From contig CAKZPI010000004.1 in NCBI GenBank assembly GCA_937139155.1, positions 1 to 60,856 of the forward strand: 60,856 nt of DNA. Reading direction: 5' to 3'. Shown piece by piece: positions 8,598-19,711 of this stretch. Numbering within the stretch: the first letter of the stretch is position 1; every line of letters begins with the position of its first letter. The notes below the pieces were generated by a model that ran no database searches, was not told the DNA's origin, and was given only the letters and a program-made list of their open reading frames with translations. Source of the DNA: an uncultured Flavobacteriales bacterium (lineage in GTDB: Bacteria; Bacteroidota; Bacteroidia; Flavobacteriales; JBLHRE01). Both the position numbers and the translations under genes were made by a program.

Positions 8598-9872
8598 GTG
8601 AACGAAATTATTTGCCCGAATTGTAAAAAAGCCTTTAAAGTTGATCAGGCTGGGTATGCGGATATCCTCAAGCAAGTACGAGATCATCAATTTGAGGAGG
8701 AGATTCAGAATCGGTTGAAGATTGCTGAAAAGGAAAAAGCCAATGCAATTGCCCTTGCTGAGGCCAATCTTCGGAATTCAATGCAGGATGACCTGGCCAA
8801 AAAAGAGCAGGAAATCAATGAATTGAAATCGAAAAACGAATTGAAATTAAAGGATGAGCTTGCCAAGAAAGATTCTGTTTTGGCTGAAATGAAAGCCAAA
8901 ATTCAAAGCGTTGAACTTGAAAAGGAACTCTTGGTTTCTAAGGCTGTTAAAGAGGTAGAAAAAGAACGCGACCAACTCTTGAATGCCCTTAAAACCCAAG
9001 AGACTGAAAAAATACTTCTTGAGAAATCTCTGAATGAGAAGCATGCTTCCGAACTCAAAACCAAAGACGACATCATCAAATTAAAAGATGAAGAAATTGA
9101 GATGCGGAAAGACATGAAGCTCAAATTATCTACCAAAATGCTGGGCGAAACCTTAGAGCAGCATTGCGAGACTGAATTCAATAAGCTCCGGGCAACGGGT
9201 TTCCAAAACGCCAGTTTCGAAAAAGACAACGATGCCCGTTCAGGAAGCAAAGGCGATTTTATTTATCGGGAATACGACGAGTCAGAGAATGAGATCATTT
9301 CCATCATGTTTGAAATGAAGAATGAAGGAGATGAAACCGCCACCAAGAAGAAAAACGAAGACTTTTTAAAAGAGCTTGACAAAGACCGGAAGCAAAAAAA
9401 TTGCGAATATGCCGTTCTGGTAAGCTTGCTTGAGTCGGATAATGAATTCTACAACCAAGGAATTGCGGATGTTTCCCATCGATTTGAAAAAATGTACGTG
9501 ATTCGGCCTCAGTTTTTCATTCCCATCATCAGCTTGCTGAGAAATGCGGCCATGAATTCACTGAGGTATAAACAAGAATTAAACCTGATTCGCAGCCAAA
9601 ACCTTGACATCACCAATTTTGAGGAGAAAATAAACACCTTCAAAGATGGGTTTGCCAGAAATTACGATCTAGCCAGCCGGAAATTCCATACCGCCATAGA
9701 CGAGATTGACAAAACCATCAAGCACCTTCAAAAGACCAAAGAGGCCCTATTATCATCCGAGAACAACCTCCGCCTGGCAAACAACAAAGCCGAGGACCTG
9801 AGCATCAAAAAACTCACCCGTGGCAATCCTACCATGAAGGCTAAGTTTGATGCCTTGAAAGGTGAGGAATGA
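8598..9872 (+). CDS. DUF2130 domain protein with long coiled coil
   Basis: The 424-residue protein starts at a GTG and opens with a small zinc-ribbon-like piece ([12 protein letters not shown], with CxxC at about residues 6-9). A coiled coil rich in Glu, Lys and Leu spans about residues 25-175. The DUF2130 core ([41 protein letters not shown]) has acidic/lysine motifs resembling a PD-(D/E)XK nuclease fold; that relation is my inference. The family is common in bacteria and its role is not established. It stands alone and is followed by the palindromic repeat block. Confidence 0.8.
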   Translation: MNEIICPNCKKAFKVDQAGYADILKQVRDHQFEEEIQNRLKIAEKEKANAIALAEANLRNSMQDDLAKKEQEINELKSKNELKLKDELAKKDSVLAEMKAKIQSVELEKELLVSKAVKEVEKERDQLLNALKTQETEKILLEKSLNEKHASELKTKDDIIKLKDEEIEMRKDMKLKLSTKMLGETLEQHCETEFNKLRATGFQNASFEKDNDARSGSKGDFIYREYDESENEIISIMFEMKNEGDETATKKKNEDFLKELDKDRKQKNCEYAVLVSLLESDNEFYNQGIADVSHRFEKMYVIRPQFFIPIISLLRNAAMNSLRYKQELNLIRSQNLDITNFEEKINTFKDGFARNYDLASRKFHTAIDEIDKTIKHLQKTKEALLSSENNLRLANNKAEDLSIKKLTRGNPTMKAKFDALKGEE

Positions 9873-9910
9873 TGGCTTTTAACTTGGGCTAAATGGAAGC
9901 CGTAATTTTA

Positions 9911-10487
9911 AAGTCCCTGAGGGACGAAATCTTTGTAGATGAACGGATTAACAACCATAATAGCTCCGTAGGAGCGGGATAAAGAGATAACCATGGCTAA
10001 TTCTCAAGACAGATATAATCTTATAATTCATTGATTATAGCTACAAAGGTGTCGCTCCTACGGAGCTTAATATGGTGCACATTAACGGTACTAGATAAAT
10101 GCATTTTTTATCCAAGCTTCTTAACCTCAATTGAACCATATTCTTAAAATTCCTAAATTAAAGTCCCAGAGGGACGAAACCTTTGTAGATGAATAGATTA
10201 ACAACCATTATAGCTCCGTAGGAGCGGCATAAAAAGATAACCATGGCTAATTCTCAAGGCAGATATAATTTTATAATTCATTGATTAAACAGGTGTCGCC
10301 CCTACGGGGCTTGGTAATTTCCTTCATGCCTTTAGCTACAAAGGTGTCGCTCCTACGGAGCTAATCAGGGGGAACATATCCAGGCTGAGGTAAATGCAAT
10401 TTTTAGCCAAGCTTCTTAACCTCAATAGAACCATAATCTAAAAATTCCTAAATTAAAGTCCCGGAGGGACGAAACCTTTGTAGATGA
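9911..10487. repeat. Tandem palindrome-rich repeat block
   Basis: Two long direct repeats and part of a third. The first part of the unit (9911-10036) recurs at 10161-10286, and the second part (10038-10159) recurs at 10333-10455. The unit start recurs again at 10456-10487. Each unit carries palindromes of two types: GTCCCnGAGGGAC (9913, 10163, 10458) followed by GAAA(T/C)CTTTGTAGATGA, and GCTCCGTAGGAGC or its complement GCTCCTACGGAGC (9963, 10054, 10213, 10349). The second unit has an extra palindrome, GCCCCTACGGGGC (10298). These look like the interspersed REP-type palindromes of Bacteroidota. No transposase gene lies here. Confidence 0.85.
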
Positions 10488-10724
10488 CCCGAATAATGGA
10501 CCTAAGCATTGAATATTCAGCAAGCAGATTTTTAAGAGATTTGAGTTTTAAATACCCCCATGCCCAAAAAACACAGAAGGGGATCATACCAAGAAGAGCA
10601 GGTTTGATTAGATGAAAAATTCTATGAACTAAACCGCCTAAATGAGTGAATTACCCAGAATTACATGGTTATCTTTTATTTTAAAACCCTTTATTTGGGA
10701 TAAGTAAAAAATCAAGCCTATTTG

Positions 10725-11276
10725 ATGGAAACCAAATTATACTGCTCACATAAACTGTTGAACACATACAAAAGCATTAAGATTGAGCCCCTACCCTCGG
10801 CGGAAGAACAAGCCTACCACATGAACTCATGGAATGTGAATTATTTGGTTTATGAACGAAAAAAAATCTGGTTTTTTGTGCATTCCATCACCCGTTATAC
10901 CGTACTCATCCCCGATGTTAAAGCAAGCGATTTGCCTGTGTTGAGAGATCGTTTACTGCTGCATTTAGACAAGCAATTTAACACAGGGGTAGCCAGTCAT
11001 GGGCCCAAGGGAATAAACCTTGAAAAAGCCGAAAGCTTAATTGGTCCCCTAAAGTTTCACCCTACCAACAATGATAAATCATGCATTTCTTATTTGAATC
11101 AGCGGATGGAGAGTTTCAGATACTACCACCATATGGACATGCCTTATGGAGAAATTGATTTTGACAAAGTTGGTGCCAACTTCAGCTTCATATGCGGTAT
11201 GAAACGTGGCAACCGCTCGGTGAACATTTACCCCTCTGAAGAAATGCATGAGCTTATCAAGCGGTGGGATGAGTGA
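10725..11276 (+). CDS. DUF6933-like protein
   Basis: The 183-residue protein starts METKLYCSHKLLNTYK and continues with WNVNYLVYERKKIWFFVHSITRYTVLIPDV. This resembles the DUF6933 pattern of an N-terminal LxCTKKL-type start followed by a strand stating how the host handles a small-molecule or nucleic-acid substrate. The family has no assigned function, and the match is by eye. The ATG at 10725 is preferred over the TTG just before it. The gene sits alone between the palindromic repeats and the CRISPR array, a position open to accessory genes, but nothing in it points to a CRISPR role. No signal peptide or membrane helix is seen. Confidence 0.5.
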   Translation: METKLYCSHKLLNTYKSIKIEPLPSAEEQAYHMNSWNVNYLVYERKKIWFFVHSITRYTVLIPDVKASDLPVLRDRLLLHLDKQFNTGVASHGPKGINLEKAESLIGPLKFHPTNNDKSCISYLNQRMESFRYYHHMDMPYGEIDFDKVGANFSFICGMKRGNRSVNIYPSEEMHELIKRWDE

Positions 11277-11345
11277 GGTTGGGCTTGAGGTTATATTTTT
11301 GCTGGAGAACGCCGTAGGGCTCACCTGTAGCAATGCATGACCACT

Positions 11346-11386
11346 GTTGTGATTAGCTGAGCCTTCGGCCTATGATGCGGATGATG
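11346..11386 (+). repeat. Collapsed CRISPR repeat plus spacer-length remnant
   Basis: The 12 bases at 11346-11357 equal the first 12 of the CRISPR repeat (GTTGTGATTAGC). They are followed by exactly 29 nt, the spacer length, before the first complete repeat at 11387. The repeat contains AGC at its positions 10-12 and again as its last three bases, so one deletion between these AGC triplets would produce this structure. An alternative is a palindromic element: GCCGTAGGGCTCA at 11311-11323 is nearly complementary to TGAGCCTTCGGC at 11358-11369. Confidence 0.55.
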
Positions 11387-13302
11387 GTTGTGATTAGCTT
11401 TCAAATTGTACTTTAACAGACTGAACACAGCAAAGGGGGTGCCATCTTCATTGATTATGAGTTGTGATTAGCTTTCAAATTGTACTTTAACAGACTGAAC
11501 ACAGCCAGGAAGATTGGTTACTGTTAGCGTATTCCGTTGTGATTAGCTTTCAAATTGTACTTTAACAGACTGAACACAGCTCGACTTTCTATAATTTCAC
11601 TTCTTAGTTTGTTGTGATTAGCTTTCAAATTGTACTTTAACAGACTGAACACAGCTCGGTGCTTATGGTGATATAGGTCGAATCGTTGTGATTAGCTTTC
11701 AAATTGTACTTTAACAGACTGAACACAGCCAGTTGGCGGTAATTAAAAATACCGATCAAGTTGTGATTAGCTTTCAAATTGTACTTTAACAGACTGAACA
11801 CAGCTTTTCCTTATATTTACACCAGTAAAGAAGGGTTGTGATTAGCTTTCAAATTGTACTTTAACAGACTGAACACAGCTGCCAAAAATCGTCTTGCAAT
11901 AATCACCGAGTTGTGATTAGCTTTCAAATTGTACTTTAACAGACTGAACACAGCTATGTTCCAGTTCAAATCTCGTTACATCTAGTTGTGATTAGCTTTC
12001 AAATTGTACTTTAACAGACTGAACACAGCCACGTTGGCGGTTGAGGTTTTGGCGGTTGAGTTGTGATTAGCTTTCAAATTGTACTTTAACAGACTGAACA
12101 CAGCTGACGAGAAGAATCTCATAGACAGATACCTGTTGTGATTAGCTTTCAAATTGTACTTTAACAGACTGAACACAGCACCAATCCTAACGGCAAGCCG
12201 AGGCGGTTGTTGTGATTAGCTTTCAAATTGTACTTTAACAGACTGAACACAGCCATTCACTTGAACGCTTACACCCGTTTCTCGTTGTGATTAGCTTTCA
12301 AATTGTACTTTAACAGACTGAACACAGCAAAAACTGGGCCTCGTATCGGTTGATGGATGTTGTGATTAGCTTTCAAATTGTACTTTAACAGACTGAACAC
12401 AGCACATATTAAATTTAAATCTTATGGCAGTTTGTTGTGATTAGCTTTCAAATTGTACTTTAACAGACTGAACACAGCAGTGTATTCTGTTGCCTTATAT
12501 TAGCCGTGGTTGTGATTAGCTTTCAAATTGTACTTTAACAGACTGAACACAGCTTAAGAACTAATGGCAGCAGATTTTATTAGTTGTGATTAGCTTTCAA
12601 ATTGTACTTTAACAGACTGAACACAGCGGGTTATTCTCGTACAGTATCCCAAATTCAGTTGTGATTAGCTTTCAAATTGTACTTTAACAGACTGAACACA
12701 GCAGTAGGGGCTGAGATTTGCCAATGGGCCATGTTGTGATTAGCTTTCAAATTGTACTTTAACAGACTGAACACAGCAGTGCCATCACAATTAGTACACC
12801 AGCTCTTGTTGTGATTAGCTTTCAAATTGTACTTTAACAGACTGAACACAGCGGGTTATTCTCGTACAGTATCCCAAATTCTGTTGTGATTAGCTTTCAA
12901 ATTGTACTTTAACAGACTGAACACAGCTCAAATCAAGAAAAAGCTTAGCCGCCTTTCGTTGTGATTAGCTTTCAAATTGTACTTTAACAGACTGAACACA
13001 GCCCAAGCTGAGTGAGCTATATAAGTTCATTGGTTGTGATTAGCTTTCAAATTGTACTTTAACAGACTGAACACAGCAGACACCATTAAATCAGCACAAC
13101 AAGCCATGTTGTGATTAGCTTTCAAATTGTACTTTAACAGACTGAACACAGCGGATTTTGCCAGCAACCTCGAGGACTCGTTGTTGTGATTAGCTTTCAA
13201 ATTGTACTTTAACAGACTGAACACAGCGCAGTTTGAGTTGGAGCCTAAAGAGAGTTAGTTGTGATTAGCTTTCAAATTGTACTTTAACAGACTGAACACA
13301 GC
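11387..13302 (+). CRISPR. Type II-C CRISPR array, 26 repeats / 25 spacers
   Basis: Twenty-six copies of a 45-bp repeat, beginning GTTGTGATTAGCTTTCAAAT and ending ACAGACTGAACACAGC, with no variation that I could see. They are separated by 25 spacers of 29-30 nt, a period of 74-75 bp. Transcription sense is plus: the repeat's 5' half is complementary to the tracrRNA anti-repeat at 19360-19381. The array therefore converges on cas2. The spacers at 12628-12657 and 12853-12882 are identical except for the last base. The repeat contains TACTTTAA, close to the -7 consensus, with TTG 18 nt before it, so internal promoters are possible. A collapsed repeat lies at the far end, which suggests that the active (leader) end is the cas2 side. 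Confidence 0.98.
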
Positions 13303-13319
13303 ATAGATGGAATCATTTA

Positions 13320-13340
13320 GCTGTGGTTCAGCCTGTTATA
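13320..13340 (-). repeat. Inverted partial copy of the CRISPR repeat
   Basis: Read on the minus strand, this segment matches the last part of the repeat: TAACAG, one mismatch, CTGAAC, one inserted C, ACAGC. It lies 17 nt after the last full repeat. A plus-strand transcript through it can fold back on the 3' half of the final repeat to form a long imperfect hairpin. No T-run follows, so it is not an ordinary intrinsic terminator. Confidence 0.75.
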
Positions 13341-13403
13341 TTGGTTCCTGGAATTTAAAAAGAAGATAACTTCTCAGAAGTAAAAACCCATAAACCTTGT
13401 TTT

Positions 13404-14637
<1,234 letters not shown>

Positions 14638-14641
<4 letters not shown>

Positions 14642-17600
14642 ATAATAAATTTTTCAATTACACCTAATCTGTTTACTACCAGTTTGACACAGAGTTTTTT
14701 AATAATTTCCCCTGAGAAAGATTTTTGGTTTTTCGACTGGGGACTACCAACCCCGAACTCATTCTGAATTGGGTAATTTAGATTGACTTTTTGCTGGTCT
14801 TTCCTGTTCAGGTTAAAAATTACTTTTGCGGAATTAATCGGAATGAAATTTGCCGTTGTCCCAGAGGAGTCTATAAACTGGTGGATTTTCCCAGTTAAAC
14901 CAGATTTATTATTTTTAATTTCCTCTTCTACGTTTTCCGTGTCAGGAAGAAAAACAATGTCATTCGGTGAAAGTGTAAAGGCTAAATTCCACTCTTTCCC
15001 CTTTTTGTCAATGTATTTCTGCGGCGCTGGGTCAAAGCCATCTTTAAGTTGTTGAATTACCTCATTTAGGGGGATGGTTTCAAACTGCCTAAGCTTTTCA
15101 CCCTTTTCATTTTCGCCCTCGTAAATGGCAAAAAATAAATTAGTGCCCGTAGCGGCAACCACATATTTAGTGTCTTTATTTCCTTCTTGGCCAACTTGAA
15201 ACTTCCTACCCAAGGCCTCAAACTTTCTGACCTTATATATAGGTTTGTGAGGTTTACCTCCATTTAAGGCCTGAATATTTCGGTTCATATCCTCAACACC
15301 CTCTGGGGAAAAAGCCATTTCATGGGGAGGGATTACTTTTCCTTTTTCATCTTTTACATCCTGGAATTTGGGGGATTTGAGGTGATTCAGTAAAATTTTC
15401 CGAATGCCTGAATCAGTAATTCCTTCTATTGTTTTCTCATTGAAACTGGTATCAATTGAAACCCTTCTGGCTGCATCTGGGTTTTCATCATCAATGAACC
15501 TAACCTCCACCTTCTTAACTTCCACACCCTCTTTTTTATAGGGGTTTTCTTTGAAATATCTCTTGAGGTCTTTGAGGTCATAGCCCTTTTTAATTAGGCT
15601 CTTGATTTTAGACTTCAATCCTTTGTCGGTAATTGATTGCCAGTTATCAAGAGCGGATTTAATGCTTGCTTCCTTTCTTTTTTCTAAGCTTACCTTTCCG
15701 AAAACGGTTTCGAGATGTAAAGGTCTTCGGATGGACCACCAGTTTTCATTTTTTTCTTGCTTCACCCGAACCTTTTTCAACTGCCCATTAACCTTTGCCC
15801 ATTTTTCGTAGTGGTTAACATTCTTATTGATAATTCTCTGGTTCTTTTTAATGCTGACAATGGTGGTCTCTAGCTGATTTTTAGTTTCCTTGGTAAATCC
15901 ATTCCAAGGTTTTTTAAACTCCTTTGCAATGGAAATGGTTTTATTTGATTTTGTTTTCGGATCAAGAATCTCCTTTGATTCAACCAACCTTAGTTTTTTT
16001 CTCAAATCAAACCTATCCTGTTTTGAAGCACTTTCATTGTTCAAATATTGCACATGCCTACGATCAGCAAGGGCCACCACCAAGGCGTCCAGTGCATGAT
16101 GCCTATGGTCTATCCTTTTCGGATCGAAATTCATTTTCAGGGCTTCTGGAACTGTATTTCTGAAAAACTTATTGCCCCCCTTTTCATCCCAATGACCAAA
16201 GTCTTCCGTTCCTGTTATTTCATTAAGTCTCTGAAATCTAGGAGAAATAATATCATTCCATACATCATTTAAGCCCCAATCATTTTTAAGTTTACCGGTA
16301 ACCTTACCATTCACAGGGATTACATGCTTGGAATTTGCTTCATTTTCCTCTTCCTCACGAACTAAATTACTCATGAGCTTCATGACTACCCTGCTAATGT
16401 ATCTTGAGTCGTTTAACTGCCGGTTTGAAAAAGATTCCGGAATATCTGGCATTAAAAGGATTTCTTTCTTTTTGCCTTTAAAGCACCTTTTTATAAGATC
16501 CTCATACTCAGTCTTTGAAAGAACTCTAACTTTTCTTCCCTGACCGCAATCAACTAATTGTCCGGCCCCTGGCTTATCACCCCCATGCTTTTCAATAAAC
16601 TCATAACCGGTTTGATTTCCTTTGAGGGTATTAACTTCTGCCTCACAAATAACCTTATTGGCAAATGAGTTATCAAAAAACCTTGACTGGGGAATTACAT
16701 GTTCAATTTCATATTCTGAAGTAAACAAGCGGGAAAGGGAAATAGAGTTTCCAGTATAAGGAGAAACATATTTCTGATCAAGCCAAAGTTTATACTTTTG
16801 GATCTCACTTGGGCTTGGATCAGCTCGCCTACTGATTTTTTCAATCTCATCCGGAATTGAATCATTGGCCGTAAGCGCGCCCTCTTCATAAATTTTGAGA
16901 ATTTCTTGTTGACTTGGTGAATGCTCTCTTAATGCCCCTTCAATTTTCGGATCATTCTTTAGTTCTTTTAGAATCCGTCTAATTCGTTGGTTTGTTTTTT
17001 GGTTTTCTACCAGTCGGTCGGTCATTTTTTTACGGGCGTCTGCAGGATTTTTCATTTCCCTTCCAAGCTCTACATGAATCTCATCAAAGAAATTTTCTTC
17101 CCCTTTCCCAAACTCTAGCCAAATATCTTTTACAACTTGAAGGGCCTCATTTATTACTTTCTCCACAATAGGGTTCCGTAAAGAATGTTGCTTTAAGCGC
17201 TCTATATCCGATGGGCTTCTCCATCGCTGGTTTTCAGAAACCTCTGAATGTCTCCCATAAACCACATAAGAGGCTAACCAAAGTGGGAGCCCCTGAAACT
17301 TGTCAATTTTATCAAGCCTCCGGTCAAAGGCTTTTTCCCTGGCTAAAACTTGAATTGAATCATCTTCTTCTGCGTCAATAATTTTGTAAATCCTTTCCTT
17401 CAGGCCTTTTGGGATATCTTGCTCAGACCAATACTTACCCATTCGAAGCAGGGGAAGTAATTTCTGTAATGCTTTGGAGGAAAAAGCACCATAATCCTTG
17501 CTGTAAGGTGGATAATTGTTGAAATCGTCAAGAGTTCCTGTATTCAAATTAAACTTGGATTCAACCTTTTCTAAGGCCTTGCCCAATTCACCCTTATCTA

Positions 17601-19335
17601 CAACAGAATAAAGAACATGCCATAATTCAAGCTCCAACTCCTTAGTTAGATGACTTTTAACATCAAAACCCTCTTGCTTTTTTAAAAGGCTGAGAAAACC
17701 AGCTCTTGTTTCATTTCCTGGGTAGTCTTTTTCTTCAACATAGTTCCATCTATACTCTTTATCGTTTAGCTTTTTCCCATCTTTCTTAAAGAATCCTAAA
17801 AGACTTTTCTGTTTAATTCCTTTCCGCTCATTAAGCCAGGCAAACAATTTGGTAAAGTCTTCGGGTGACTTTAATAATTCGTGAGTTACGTCAAGATCCG
17901 TTGTTAGTCTTCCTTCAACTCTTGCTTCCCTTTTAAAAACCCTAAGGTTTCGGATGAATTCCCAAACTCTAAACTCTTGATAAAGAGGGTGACTTTTAGG
18001 AATTCCTTTCAACCATTCCTTTACTCGTTCTCCTGAATTTGGGTCAGTATACTCTCGGAATTCATATTTACAGTTTGCTATGGTTGATTTCTGAGACTTT
18101 AAGGGTCTTTGGTAAAAAATTATATCGTTTAAGAACAAATGCTTGAAACCCTTAGCCAAGAGGTCTTTTTGATGGTTTAAATTATTTGGATAAAGATGTT
18201 TTACACACTCTTCATATAAATCATTTGAGAATAGATCAGCCTGCAGCTCAATTTGAGTGTTGAGTATTTCCTCTAATTCTTCCAAATAGAATTTTCGCTC
18301 GATGGTCCGAATCAGCTTGCCCTTAACTTTTTGATTGGGGTTTTGTAGTAGGTTATCAAAGATAAATTCACCAACTTTTTTCCCGCTTTCTTCAAGGTTT
18401 TGTTCAGTTTTGGTTTTAATTGCAATCCAATCCTCCTCTGAGTTAACCGTTTTAAAGGATCTTTTAACTCCTCCATCTTTCCCTACTTTTTCAGTGCCAT
18501 CATCATTTAGTTCGGTTGTTACAATAAATTCTTTGAATTTGCCTTCCCAGTTCAGCTCTTTACTACTGTGTTTGGGATAAACCATACCGTTTTCCAAGTA
18601 AACGTTAAATAGAGTTAAACCTCTTTTATTCTTTTCTCCTGAATTCTCAACTTTCACAACCTTTTCTTCAATGAACTCTACTCGTTTACTAGGGTCTTTG
18701 GCCTTATCCACCTCATCTCCCCGTAATTGATAATACCCTCGTTTTTGATTAAAATGTAAAATCAACCAAGCCAGTTCGTGCTTGGTCAAAGGATGATTCA
18801 GTGCTTTTTTCCTTAGGTAGTAAATGGTCCAGTCATAGGGCAAGAGTTTTGGCTTTTCATTGCCATTGGTTTTGAAAAAATCTGGTTGATGTTTTTTAAA
18901 CTCTTCAAGCATTTCTTGGAAGCTTTCCATGAAAATAAACTGGGGCTTTCCTTGCCCTGGCTTATAGGCTAGCTTCGGCTCCTTTCCTTTTTTAAACTGC
19001 CCTAGCCTAAGCTCAAAATCAATTGCATCCGCATAATGCTGAGGCAAGAAATTCATAATATTTAAAACCCGATGAAGCCTTTCCCTCCTAAGTAAAAACC
19101 TTTGCCTTAGCCTTCTAGCCGACCTTTTAGCTGTTCTGTCAGCTGTAACGGAAACTGAATTACCTTTTCCGAAATCACTTAGTTCCGCCTCATTCATGGG
19201 GATAATTCGGGAGCCTAAGCCAAGGATTTCCCCTTCGCCTAATGCTTCCCCTCGTCGGTCAAAATCATAATTTACCTTAACTAAACTCCAACCAATGGAA
19301 TTTGTGCCTAAATCCAAACCTAAAATTCGTTTCAT
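14638..19335 (-). CDS. cas9: CRISPR-associated endonuclease Cas9 (type II-C)
   Basis: RNA-guided DNA endonuclease of 1,565 residues, at the large end for type II-C and like other Bacteroidota Cas9 proteins. All nuclease motifs are present: RuvC-I ILGLDLGTNSIGWSLV (D8), a bridge-helix-like Arg-rich stretch (RTAKRSARRLRQRFLLRRER, about 68-87), RuvC-II EIHVELGREM (E756), HNH YEIEHVIPQSRFFDNS with a following N (H879), and RuvC-III HRHHALDALVVAL (H1080, D1083). No stop or frameshift is seen, so both strands of a target should be cut. The C-terminal 400 residues hold the wedge/PAM-interacting region, but the PAM cannot be read from sequence. The region just upstream of the ATG is shared with the divergent tracrRNA. 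Confidence 0.98.
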
Positions 19336-19347
19336 AGAAAAATTTGT

Positions 19348-19355
19348 TATATTTG
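19348..19355 (+). promoter_or_regulatory. -7 promoter box of tracrRNA
   Basis: TATATTTG is a perfect TAnnTTTG match. It places the transcription start at about 19360, exactly where complementarity to the CRISPR repeat begins. The box lies 13 bp from the first base of the divergent cas9 gene, so the -33 region would fall inside the cas9 start. Confidence 0.65.
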
Positions 19356-19359
19356 ACTC

Positions 19360-19446
19360 ACAATTTGAAAGCTAATCACAATAAGGATTATTCCGTTGTG
19401 AAAACATTTGGTTCGCCTCTCAACCATAATTGGGAGGCTTTTTTTA
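19360..19446 (+). ncRNA. tracrRNA
   Basis: The 22 nt at 19360-19381 are perfectly complementary to bases 2-23 of the CRISPR repeat (the anti-repeat). They are followed by TAAGGATTATTCCGTTGTG, which matches the nexus pattern of type II tracrRNAs (AAGG...CCGTT). A terminator hairpin with a T-run follows. The RNA is about 85 nt and pairs with crRNA to load Cas9. It is transcribed divergently from cas9. The bases GTTGTG at 19395-19400 repeat the first six bases of the CRISPR repeat, so the CACAA of the anti-repeat can also pair within the tracrRNA. Confidence 0.88.
19415..19445 (+). terminator. Intrinsic terminator of tracrRNA
   Basis: GCCTCTCAA and TTGGGAGGC pair over nine positions (one G-T wobble) around the loop CCATAA, followed by seven T. 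Confidence 0.88.
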
Positions 19447-19711
19447 TGCCTATTAGTGATTAATTAGGGGTTCAATAAACATAAATTATTTGACAGATTT
19501 CACTCTTCTTTTCCTTTCCGATAAAATCTAAAGCTAAGTTCCTTATTTTAACTTAGTTTTATTTTGACCCTATTTGTCTCAAAACTTCCTTCATTACACA
19601 AAATTATAACCCGAAAAAAACTCCCTTAATTCTACTTCCCCTTAGCTCAGTTAACTTTTAAGGTTCGCCTTTCTTGGGCTAAGTTTTAATTCCCTTTCCT
19701 ATTTTCGCCCA
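19447..19711. other. AT-rich intergenic region
   Basis: Nothing recognisable is seen between the tracrRNA terminator and rsmE, apart from a -7-like box (TATTTTCG, one mismatch) at 19700-19707, almost touching the rsmE start. Confidence 0.4.

Noticed and set aside
11941..11990. tRNA-like sequence GTTCAAATC
   Set aside because: It is inside a 30-nt spacer and no cloverleaf stems can be formed around it.
11982..13224. Short minus-strand frames coding the repeated peptide MFSLLKYNLKANHN
   Set aside because: They are translations of the CRISPR repeat itself; the repeat length is a multiple of three and free of stops in that frame.
13303..13403. Second tracrRNA encoded by the inverted half-repeat
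   Set aside because: It matches the 3' half of the repeat, not the 5' half used by tracrRNA, and has neither a nexus-like sequence nor a terminator.
19336..19446. Additional CRISPR repeat next to cas9
   Set aside because: Only bases 2-23 of the repeat match, on the opposite strand, followed by nexus and terminator; this is the tracrRNA.
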